Both the position numbers and the translations under genes were made by a program. Of a DNA stretch of 8,226 bases, positions 1 to 6,259 are shown piece by piece. Position 1 is the first letter of the stretch, and every line of letters starts with the position of its first letter. The stretch is from JBLIOB01 sp047639575 (GTDB lineage: Bacteria; Bacteroidota; Bacteroidia; Flavobacteriales_D; Parvicellaceae), in assembly GCA_047639575.1 (NCBI GenBank), contig JBLIOB010000185.1, positions 1 through 8,226 on the forward strand, in the 5' to 3' direction. The notes under the pieces were generated by a model that was not told the origin of the DNA, did not search any database, and worked only from the letters and a program-made list of their open reading frames with translations.

Positions 1-28
1 GCCTTAGTAATTTCAATTCGTTTCTTCC

Positions 29-622
29 AAACAAGTAGATTTTTAAAGTTTTTCATTCTAAGATTCAATTTTATAAGTACTAATTTCTAAAGGTGCAAAG
101 CACCGTTCTATGAGTTTCGGTTCGAAACGACCTACCTCTTTCCCTTTTCACAAACAAGTAGGTTTCTCAATTTTTCATTCTAAGCTTCAGTTTCACACCT
201 ACTAACTTCTAAAGGTGCAAAGCACCGTTCTATGAGTTTCGGTTCGAAACGACCTACCTTTTTCCCTTTTCACAAACAAGTAGGTTTCTCAATTTTTCAT
301 TCTAGGCTTCAATTTCACACTTACTAACTTCTAAAGGTGCAAAGCACCGTTCTATGAGTTTCGGTTCGAAACGACCTACCTTTTTCCCTTTTCACAAACA
401 AGTAGGTTTCTCAATTTTTCATTCTAAGCTTCAATTTCACACCTACTAACTTCTAAAGGTGCACAGCACCGTTCTATGAGTTTCGATTCGAAACGACCTA
501 CCTTTTTCCCTTTTCACAAACAAGTAGGTTTCTCAATTTTTCATTCTAAGCTTCAATTTCACACCTACTAATTTCTAAAGGTGCATAGCACCGTTCTATG
601 AGTTTCGGTTCGAAACGACCTA
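29..622. repeat. Tandem array of a 122-bp structured repeat
   Basis: Gene-free stretch (1-636) built from direct repeats. Taking the GGTGC hairpin as the unit start, units begin at 92, 214, 336, 458 and 580, always 122 bp apart. Four units are complete; the fifth is recognisable to about 622, and a worn partial copy lies at about 29-91. Among the clear copies I count only eight substitutions (138, 190, 305, 321, 464, 486, 572, 586). Each unit has hairpin 1 (GGTGC, 3-nt loop, GCACC; 92-104 in unit 1) and hairpin 2 (GTTTCG, 3-nt loop, CGAAAC; 114-128). It also has an AGTAGGT arm (157-163) that can pair with an upstream ACCTAC (130-135) or a downstream ACCTACT (197-203). The period is not a multiple of three and every frame meets stops, so it does not encode a repeat protein. 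It resembles a REP/BIME-like or structured-RNA repeat; function unknown. Positions 1-28 show nothing recognisable. Confidence 0.95.
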
Positions 623-636
623 ACCTCTATCTTCCC

Positions 637-1851
637 CTACGCCCTCCTGTGAGCTGGAATAACCGGTGGTTCTCCATTAAAAGGATTGCTTCTTCCAATT
701 CCTCGAGAGCCCATTGCAATGGCTCGCTTAACTGCATCTTGGCCATAGGAATTTCGAATTTTATCCATGGCTTGATACAATCGAATCATCTCTACTGTAT
801 CGTCAAACAAATTGATTTGATAGCCTCCTCCTACTAAATGGCTAAACCGAACACCTACCAATCGGATCAGCACCCTTCGATCATAAAGTTGGTCGAATAA
901 CTCCGTTACTATTTTAATTAAAGTATGGTCTGATGAGGTATAGGGGACTCTTCGTTGTCGGCTATAAGTCTGGAAATCTGAATAGCGAATTCGAACAGTA
1001 ATGCAGGCAGTTAGTTTAGTTCCGTTTCTTAACTGATAAGCCAAGTTTTCGGCCATAGCGATGATAATGCTTCTTAGTTTGTGCATGTCTGAGGTGTCTT
1101 TTTCAAAGGTTCGTTCAATGGAAATTGATTTTCGTTCGTGGTAAGGAATAACAGGAGAGGTGTCTATTCCTTGTGCCTTTTTCCAGAGAGAGATTCCATT
1201 TTTCCCCATTACTTTCTCCATCAATTCAATGGGCATTTCCTGAACAGTTCTGACCTGTTCAATCCCCATACTTCGAAGCTTTTTATAGGTTTGATCTCCA
1301 ACCTGCGGAATTTTTTTGACAGACAGTGGAGCTAAAAAAGGCATTTCAAATCCTTTGCAAATCTGTCTGTGGTTATTAGGTTTGGCTTCTCCTGTTAAAA
1401 CCTTTGCAACCGTTTTACTAGTAGAAAGCCCAAATGAAATAGGGAGGTGTGTTTCTTTAATGATCCGGTCTCGTAATTCTTTAGCCCATTTATAGCTCCC
1501 ATGAAACCGATCCATTCCGGTCGTGTCGATGTAAAATTCATCAATGGAAGTTTTCTCATAAAGAGGAGAAGATTCTTTAATAATATCAGTAATTGTATCA
1601 GAAAACTTGCTGTAAGTACCACTATTTCCTCTAATAACAACAGCTTCTGGACAGAGCAGTCGAGCAAGTTTCATTGGCATTGCAGAATGGATGCCATAGG
1701 TTCGGGCTTCGTAGCTGCAGGCAGCTACCACACCACGATCTGAGGTGCCACCAACAAGCACAGGACGATTGTTTAAACGACTGTCTAACAAACGTTCGCA
1801 GGACACGAAGAAGGTATCTAAATCGATATGAAGAATGGATCTGTTTTGCAT
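637..1851 (-). CDS. dinB: DNA polymerase IV (Y-family translesion polymerase)
   Basis: Error-prone Y-family DNA polymerase that copies past damaged template bases in the cytoplasm. The 404-residue protein has the family's full layout. The N-terminal palm motif HIDLDTFFVSCE (residues 8-19) has metal-binding Asp10 and the steric-gate Phe at about 15. YGIHSAMP lies at 52-59. The catalytic SIDE motif has Asp104 and Glu105. A helix-hairpin-helix thumb region (KKIPQVGDQTYKKLRSMGI) spans about 179-197, followed by a little-finger domain at about 240-340. QINLF (345-349) is a credible beta-clamp binding motif, set inside the protein rather than at the extreme C-terminus, as in some UmuC-like relatives. 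The ATG at 1851 is chosen because the conserved palm motif begins seven residues later; no Shine-Dalgarno site is visible. It is divergent from an S24-family regulator 63 bp away, which suggests damage-responsive control. Its 3' end runs straight into the 122-bp repeat array. All catalytic residues are intact. Confidence 0.95.
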   Translation of the reverse strand: MQNRSILHIDLDTFFVSCERLLDSRLNNRPVLVGGTSDRGVVAACSYEARTYGIHSAMPMKLARLLCPEAVVIRGNSGTYSKFSDTITDIIKESSPLYEKTSIDEFYIDTTGMDRFHGSYKWAKELRDRIIKETHLPISFGLSTSKTVAKVLTGEAKPNNHRQICKGFEMPFLAPLSVKKIPQVGDQTYKKLRSMGIEQVRTVQEMPIELMEKVMGKNGISLWKKAQGIDTSPVIPYHERKSISIERTFEKDTSDMHKLRSIIIAMAENLAYQLRNGTKLTACITVRIRYSDFQTYSRQRRVPYTSSDHTLIKIVTELFDQLYDRRVLIRLVGVRFSHLVGGGYQINLFDDTVEMIRLYQAMDKIRNSYGQDAVKRAIAMGSRGIGRSNPFNGEPPVIPAHRRA

Positions 1852-1914
1852 ATGTCAAAAACACGTTGTAAATTTAACCACAAAACGTAGTTCTTCTGAC
1901 TAAAAAAAATAGTT
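1852..1914. promoter_or_regulatory. Divergent control region between dinB and the S24 regulator
   Basis: This 63-bp spacer must hold the start signals of both divergent genes. Perfect 5-bp inverted arms ACGTT (1863-1867) and AACGT (1884-1888) sit 21 bp apart, about two helical turns, around the palindrome TAAATTTA (1869-1876). This is a plausible operator for a dimeric helix-turn-helix repressor. An 11-bp direct repeat, TATGTCAAAAA, occurs at 1851-1861 and 1914-1924, the second copy covering the regulator's start codon. I cannot place a convincing Bacteroidota promoter (TTTG / TAnnTTTG) in either direction. The regulatory role is inferred from position. Confidence 0.45.
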
Positions 1915-2670
1915 ATGTCAAAAATATCAAAGAATATAGCCCACCTCCGAAAGCTGAGAAAATTCACGCAAGAGCAATTTGCAGATGAAATTGGCATTAA
2001 AAAATCAAGGTTAGGTGCTTACGAAGAGAGCCGTTCGTCTCCTCCAATTGAAATGCTCATCAAGATGTCAGATTATTTTAGTTTGCCAGTTGACATTTTA
2101 GTTCGAAGAGATTTAACACGTTCTAATGACATTCCTTTTATAGAAGTAGGAACCCAGCGAGTCCTGTTTCCAATAGCTGTTGATGAAGACGACCAAGATT
2201 TAATTGAAGTGGTGGGTATTAAAGCATCGGCTGGATATACAGAGGGCTACGGAGATCCAGAGTATATAGAAGAGCTGCCAAAAATGAAATTACCATTTAT
2301 GCCGGCAGGAAAGTTTAGAGCATTCCCGATAAAAGGAGACTCTATGTTACCGCTAAGAGAAGGGGCTTTTGTAGTGGGTAGATTTTTAGATGGACCACAA
2401 CAAATTGTAAATGGAAGAACCTACGTTTTGGTTACGTTCGAAGATGGAATTGTTTACAAACGAGTACATAAAAAAGGCAGAGAGTTAGAGTTGAATTCAG
2501 ACAATTCGTTCTACAGACCATATATGATCGATGTAAATAAAATTGTTGAAGTTTGGGAATTCACCTGTAGTATAAGTACCAAAGAATTTGAGCAAGAAAC
2601 CATCGAAAATGGAGCCATTTTAGATGCAATTAAGGAACTGAAAAAAGACGTTTCGTTGTTAAAGAAATAG
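1915..2670 (+). CDS. XRE-HTH / S24 peptidase regulator (LexA/UmuD-like)
   Basis: Predicted cytoplasmic repressor with self-cleaving capacity, 251 residues. Residues 6-63 form an XRE-type helix-turn-helix (…LRKLRKFTQEQFADEIGI…). After a linker, residues about 98-217 match the S24/LexA peptidase fold. Ala106-Gly107 in KASAGY is a candidate self-cleavage bond. Ser143 in KGDSM and Lys182 in VYKRV are the expected catalytic dyad. The bond-to-Ser (37) and Ser-to-Lys (39) spacings are close to LexA (about 35 and 37). The C-terminal 25 residues (EQETIENGAILDAIKELKK…) look like an amphipathic or coiled-coil helix beyond the usual LexA end. The gene is divergent from dinB, so the pair resembles a LexA-dinB or UmuDC module. 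Likely target: the shared 63-bp spacer. ATG at 1915 gives a complete helix-turn-helix; the upstream is A-rich without a Shine-Dalgarno site. It could instead be a phage CI-type regulator, but no phage genes are nearby. Confidence 0.92.
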   Translation: MSKISKNIAHLRKLRKFTQEQFADEIGIKKSRLGAYEESRSSPPIEMLIKMSDYFSLPVDILVRRDLTRSNDIPFIEVGTQRVLFPIAVDEDDQDLIEVVGIKASAGYTEGYGDPEYIEELPKMKLPFMPAGKFRAFPIKGDSMLPLREGAFVVGRFLDGPQQIVNGRTYVLVTFEDGIVYKRVHKKGRELELNSDNSFYRPYMIDVNKIVEVWEFTCSISTKEFEQETIENGAILDAIKELKKDVSLLKK

Positions 2671-2690
2671 TAGAAATATGTCCTGAAACT

Positions 2691-2738
2691 ATGGAGAACG
2701 CCTACAAATTAGCATCTTAGTAGTAGAAACCTAAGATG
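2691..2738 (+). promoter_or_regulatory. Mini-ORF and start-codon hairpin upstream of the sensor gene
   Basis: The inverted repeat CATCTTAG (2713-2720) and CTAAGATG (2731-2738) is perfect over 8 bp with a 10-nt loop. Its right arm contains the ATG (2736-2738) of the following gene. A 9-codon reading frame (ATG at 2691, peptide MENAYKLAS) stops at TAG 2718-2720, the last bases of the left arm. It is followed in frame by two further TAG codons (2721-2726), and this frame is the same as that of the downstream gene. In mRNA the hairpin would hide the start codon, and a ribosome on the mini-ORF would open it. This is a structural reading only; the stem has just three G-C pairs and no U-tract follows, so it is not a typical terminator. 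Confidence 0.4.
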
Positions 2739-5012
2739 ATTGTAAGAGTATTCTTGTTAATTTTTACCTGTTGTTGGGCGCTAAGCCTTTCAGCGCAATC
2801 CCTTTCCTACCAACAATTTACCGTTGAAGATGGACTTCCAAGTTCTGAGGTATATCACTGTATCCAGGATGCTGAGGGGTTTATGTGGTTTGCAACAGAT
2901 AGAGGCGTTGCCAGGTTCGATGGATACGAATTTGAAGTGTTTACTACAGATAATGGACTCGTAGACAATGTAGTCTTTCAGATGCACCAAGACTACGAAG
3001 GCAGAATTTGGTTTGTTTCCTACTCTTTAAGGCTCTGTTTTTATAAGGATGGCGAATTCTTTGAGTATGGACACAATCAGAAAATTCAAGATGAAATAGG
3101 AACGGGAATCAAGTCCTCATTTCATGTCGATAGAGAAGGCAATATTCACCTTGGGTTAATAGGCAAAGGCTACTTCAAGATAAGCCCAGTTGGGAAGATT
3201 ACGAATATGAATAATGCGGAGCCGCAGTATTCACACACCAACTTTAGAGAAATAGAAGAGGTTCCATTTTGGCATCAGATCAACTCGGGTAATTCAACTT
3301 CTGGAAAAGGCTCAACCGTTACCAATACTCAGATTACTCATTACCCGTCATCTGGGAAAAAGGAATATTTACTGACAAATTCTTTAAGTGCAAGTGGCAC
3401 AGATACGAGGCTATGTAAATATGGGGATCAAACTTACATTACGCATTCCAGTGTCCTAAACCTTTGCGAAAGAGGAGAGATTAAAAAAGACCTGTACGAT
3501 GTTCATTCACCAATAAATGCTGTGTTTGTTGATGAAAATAATGTTTGGCTGGGTTCCTTTGAAAAAGGTCTTATGATTTTTAATAGATATGGTGATTTTT
3601 TAAAACCAGATTATCATGAGCTCAATGGGACATCAGTATCTCATGTCTTCAAAGACGAAGATGGTGGATATTGGGTTACAACATTGGAAGGTGGGGTATA
3701 TTATACGGGTGGATTGCAAAATATTCAGTACACAAAACAAGATGGTATTCCGGATAATTACATTAGCTCAATTAGTGGCAACCAAGAAGGGCAAACAATA
3801 GTTGGTACTAGAACAGGATCCATAGCAATCATTAACAACGGGGTCACTGAAAAAACCTATGACCTCCCAACAAATCATAAGGGAGAAGTCTCTAAAATAT
3901 TATATCGTTCAGATATAAAGGAATACACAGTTTCTGGATTGGGAGTATATAAGTATTTAAACGGACAATTAGATCCGTACGTGCGGCACGGAAGTCCAAT
4001 GGATTTTATTTATGACCAAGAGGGCCAATTTATTGCAGTTAGAAGAGGGGTGTGGACCGTTCAAGATGGAGAAATGATTCTTCTAGACACTAATAACATA
4101 GAAAATTATCAATGTATTACGCAGCTTAAGGACGGCACTATTATTCTTGGAAACATGCTTGGACTGTTTCGTGTTTTTGATGGTGGGGTAGAGAAGATTG
4201 TGGGAACGGACTCGCTTCTCACTCAAAGAGTAGTTGACCTGCAACAAGTGGCCGGGTTTAAATATGTCGCTGCCACTCGTGGCGTAGGAATTGTATTTGT
4301 TGATATGGAGGATGATGCAACCAACGTGTCAATGGATCATGGTTTAGCTAGCAACCAAATTAATAGTTTTCATGTGGAGAATGATTCAATTATTTGGGTC
4401 GCTACAAGCAGTGGAATAAGCAGAGTTGTAACAACGGATTTTTCTAAAACGAGGACCTTCACTACAAAACATGGCCTTTTGTCAAACGAGGTAACTAGTA
4501 TTTATACAAGCAACGGTGTCATTTGGATCGGAACAAAAAAAGGATTGAATAGAATGCAGATTGATGCCCTTTTGCAACTGAAAAAACCGTTTCCGGTTAT
4601 CGTAAAATCTGTTGTAGGAGCCCAAGGAAACAACATTGATTTTAGCAAGGAGATAAACCTTGAATACGACCAAAGTTATTTAGGTGTTTTATTCGCAGCG
4701 TTGAATTTCCAATCAACAGGAGAAATTGATTATCGTTACAGAATGGTTGGAGTATTTGATGGTTGGGTGATCACTCAAAGTAATAACCTGCAATTTCCAT
4801 ACATCCCATCTGGGGAATATACGCTCGAAATAAGCGCAGCTAATGAAGATGGCGTTTGGAGTGAAAAACCATTTGAAATTAAAATTAATGTGGCAACTCC
4901 TTTTTGGACTCGATGGGAGTTCTTTGCTATGTTGGTTATTCTAATTATCGTTGCGGCAGTGGCTATTCACACAACTAGGATCAACCGCATTAAGGAGAAA
5001 GCAAGGCTGTAA
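2736..5012 (+). CDS. Reg_prop/Y_Y_Y periplasmic sensor ending after its TM helix (no kinase domain)
   Basis: 758-residue envelope sensor-like protein. Residues 1-20 are a signal peptide (cleavage after LSLSA, before Q21). Residues about 25-630 are a beta-propeller of two-component-regulator (Reg_prop) type. The clearest blades are VEDGLPSSEVYHCIQDAEGF followed by MWFATDRGVARFDG (about 30-63), GLASNQINSFHVENDSIIWV and GLLSNEVTSIYTSNGVIWIG near the C-terminal end. A Y_Y_Y domain lies at about 642-710 (…IDYRYRMVGVFDGW…). One membrane helix (FFAMLVILIIVAAVAI, about 729-744) is followed by only a short basic tail, INRIKEKARL, then stop. Related Bacteroidota proteins usually continue here into a coiled coil and a LytS-type (His_kinase) domain with an NPHFIFN motif. 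None occurs downstream in any forward frame before the next gene. It is either a truncated sensor kinase or a sensor signalling through another protein. The ligand is unknown. The ATG is supported by the signal peptide. Confidence 0.9.
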   Translation: MIVRVFLLIFTCCWALSLSAQSLSYQQFTVEDGLPSSEVYHCIQDAEGFMWFATDRGVARFDGYEFEVFTTDNGLVDNVVFQMHQDYEGRIWFVSYSLRLCFYKDGEFFEYGHNQKIQDEIGTGIKSSFHVDREGNIHLGLIGKGYFKISPVGKITNMNNAEPQYSHTNFREIEEVPFWHQINSGNSTSGKGSTVTNTQITHYPSSGKKEYLLTNSLSASGTDTRLCKYGDQTYITHSSVLNLCERGEIKKDLYDVHSPINAVFVDENNVWLGSFEKGLMIFNRYGDFLKPDYHELNGTSVSHVFKDEDGGYWVTTLEGGVYYTGGLQNIQYTKQDGIPDNYISSISGNQEGQTIVGTRTGSIAIINNGVTEKTYDLPTNHKGEVSKILYRSDIKEYTVSGLGVYKYLNGQLDPYVRHGSPMDFIYDQEGQFIAVRRGVWTVQDGEMILLDTNNIENYQCITQLKDGTIILGNMLGLFRVFDGGVEKIVGTDSLLTQRVVDLQQVAGFKYVAATRGVGIVFVDMEDDATNVSMDHGLASNQINSFHVENDSIIWVATSSGISRVVTTDFSKTRTFTTKHGLLSNEVTSIYTSNGVIWIGTKKGLNRMQIDALLQLKKPFPVIVKSVVGAQGNNIDFSKEINLEYDQSYLGVLFAALNFQSTGEIDYRYRMVGVFDGWVITQSNNLQFPYIPSGEYTLEISAANEDGVWSEKPFEIKINVATPFWTRWEFFAMLVILIIVAAVAIHTTRINRIKEKARL

Positions 5013-5228
5013 CAGAGGATTTAAATTTCTTATAACGACCTTTTTCGACAATTCCAACGCTTTTCTTTTAAAAATTAAAGTACGCATTAGAAGACTCCAA
5101 TAGCTCAATTAAGGGCATGTTAAGCTGGCTTTGTTGTTTCGAATACAGTACGTATAATTCAAATTTATGCTTTCAAGATCTTGGGCGCCAATCTACATTT
5201 GGACCATAGAAATTGAAAAACACACAAC
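5013..5228. other. Intergenic spacer, possible rearrangement scar
   Basis: 216 bp with no convincing gene. It carries no trace of the kinase domain expected after the preceding sensor. On the minus strand one frame is open from 5172 to 5068 and reads like protein (…LYSKQQSQLNMPLIELLESS…), and the adjacent minus frame stays open beyond that stop. This could be the decayed end of another gene, but it is too short to identify. The right half probably holds the promoter and leader of the next gene. Confidence 0.35.
5131..5158 (+). promoter_or_regulatory. Candidate promoter for the 5229 gene
   Basis: TTGTTG (5131-5136) and TATAAT (5153-5158) are separated by 16 bp, about 70 bp before the ATG. It is closer to a general sigma-70 pattern than to the Bacteroidota TAnnTTTG form. 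Chance matches are common in AT-rich DNA. Confidence 0.3.
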
Positions 5229-6053
5229 ATGAAAAATTTTATAATTACAGCAGCAATTCTTTTAACATCAGTAATCGGATTTGCACAACAAGACACCATC
5301 GTAAAAAAGACCAACGAAAAAATTCCATGCTACATCGTAAAAGTAGATGATGCAAATGAGTTAATCGTTTATCGAGTAATAGATGAGGTAAATTCTCCTC
5401 AATTGAGCATGGTTTATTCTAGAGTTCGTAAGATTGTTTTTAGAAATGGACAATCTTTAATTATCGAAAATCTAGATGAGGTTGTAGAAACAGAGAGCTT
5501 CATTAACATGCGAAAGAATGCAATAAAAGCAAACATGATTAAGCCACTTTTTAACTCTTTCGAATTGAGTTACGAGCGTTCTGTACAGCCATCAATTAAC
5601 ATTCAGGGAACTGTGGGAATTGTTACCGAAGCGATGAATGTTGGTGAGATTGGTGAACAGAGAACAGCGGAAAAGGGAGTTTACTTTAAGTTTCAAACCA
5701 AGTTCTTTACCAAGTCAGTAAAATCTGGAGATCGTTCTCATCCGTTAGCTGGAGCTTATATTGCACCCGAGATAATTCTTACTGCTTATAACTATAATCA
5801 AAATGCTTACTTATATAACTATCAAACTGGTGCCAGTACTGTGTCTTCAGAAAATTTCTCCAATGCAGCAGGTGCATTTATGCTAAATTTTGGAAAGCAA
5901 TGGGTGTTAGCAGATGTACTGCTGGTAGAGCTATTTGGAGGGTTAGGGTTGGACTTTGGTGAGAGTGATTACAGAGACACAAGAAGATATAGTCATATTA
6001 ATGCTGGTGGTTTAGCCATGGACTTTGGGGTACGATTAGGAGTAGCATTATAA
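5229..6053 (+). CDS. Secreted protein with C-terminal beta-barrel-like domain (outer membrane candidate)
   Basis: 274-residue exported protein of unknown function. Residues 1-19 are a signal peptide (MKNFIITAAILLTSVIGFA, then QQ). Residues about 21-80 form a small beta-rich domain (DTIVKKTNEKIPCYIVKVDD … YSRVRKIVFRNGQS) of a type often placed at the front of Bacteroidota outer membrane proteins. Residues about 103-274 alternate polar and hydrophobic residues with many Gly and aromatic positions (FELSYERSVQPSINIQGTVG …; …AGGLAMDFGVRLGVAL), as expected for a small outer-membrane beta-barrel of roughly eight strands. The protein ends in Leu rather than the usual terminal aromatic residue. It has its own upstream spacer and a strong terminator 22 bp after the stop, so it is probably transcribed alone. 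Barrel assignment is by pattern only. Confidence 0.8.
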   Translation: MKNFIITAAILLTSVIGFAQQDTIVKKTNEKIPCYIVKVDDANELIVYRVIDEVNSPQLSMVYSRVRKIVFRNGQSLIIENLDEVVETESFINMRKNAIKANMIKPLFNSFELSYERSVQPSINIQGTVGIVTEAMNVGEIGEQRTAEKGVYFKFQTKFFTKSVKSGDRSHPLAGAYIAPEIILTAYNYNQNAYLYNYQTGASTVSSENFSNAAGAFMLNFGKQWVLADVLLVELFGGLGLDFGESDYRDTRRYSHINAGGLAMDFGVRLGVAL

Positions 6054-6075
6054 ACCCAGAAATTCGTCCCATTTT

Positions 6076-6109
6076 AAAAACCAGAACATCATCTAATGTT
6101 CTGGTTTTT
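6076..6109 (+). terminator. Rho-independent terminator (probably bidirectional)
   Basis: The perfect 14-bp inverted repeat AAAAACCAGAACAT (6076-6089) and ATGTTCTGGTTTTT (6096-6109) has a 6-nt loop and a T-run at its 3' end, 22 bp after the stop of the barrel gene. The A-run on the left gives a matching U-run on the opposite strand. Confidence 0.9.
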
Positions 6110-6147
6110 GTCGTATCACCATTTTGGCATTCCAATATTTATAGCGA

Positions 6148-6163
6148 TTCGATTAAAATCGAA
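6148..6163. repeat. 16-bp near-perfect palindrome
   Basis: TTCGATT (6148-6154) and AATCGAA (6157-6163) are perfect 7-bp arms around AA, about 100 bp before the last gene. It could be a protein binding site for that gene's control; no regulator is identified. Confidence 0.5.
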
Positions 6164-6180
6164 ACTAAAAATGTCGCATC

Positions 6181-6216
6181 TTTGACTCACTAGCAGCCAC
6201 TTCCCATCTATTATTG
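6181..6216 (+). promoter_or_regulatory. Candidate Bacteroidota-type promoter
   Basis: TTTG (6181-6184) is followed by TATTATTG (6209-6216), one mismatch from the Bacteroidota -7 consensus TAnnTTTG. The 24-bp gap is slightly longer than usual. If used, transcription would begin around 6222, just before the leader hairpin. Confidence 0.3.
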
Positions 6217-6228
6217 TATTAATTACAG

Positions 6229-6246
6229 ATTCTGCCTAAGCAGAAT
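6229..6246 (+). promoter_or_regulatory. 5' leader hairpin before the T9SS-protein gene
   Basis: ATTCTGC (6229-6235) and GCAGAAT (6240-6246) form a perfect 7-bp stem with a 4-nt CTAA loop, ending 13 nt before the ATG. No T-run follows, so it is not a terminator. It would sit near the 5' end of the mRNA if the promoter proposed at 6181-6216 is used. Confidence 0.5.
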
Positions 6247-6259
6247 TAAAACTTTAGAA

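Noticed and set aside
114..132. tRNA T-arm (GGTTCGAAAC resembles the T-loop)
   Set aside because: It is part of a repeated 6-bp hairpin with a 3-nt loop; no acceptor, D or anticodon arms can be placed around it.
29..622. CRISPR array
   Set aside because: The whole 122-bp unit is conserved, with no short repeat alternating with unique spacers, and no cas genes are present.
92..622. Integron attC-like sites (length near that of VCR repeats)
   Set aside because: Units are head-to-tail without gene cassettes between them, the RYYYAAC/GTTRRRY core sites are absent, and no integrase is seen.
598..837. 79-codon plus-strand reading frame
   Set aside because: It starts in the repeat and lies mostly antisense to dinB, whose motifs are complete; the composition is that of an antisense shadow.
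1395..1871. Several 65-90 codon frames on both strands over dinB
   Set aside because: All overlap the well-supported dinB frame and have no recognisable features of their own.
5068..5118. Small minus-strand gene (MPLIELLESSNAYFNF)
   Set aside because: Only 16 residues from its ATG, with no start signal; at most a gene remnant, so kept only as part of the spacer note.
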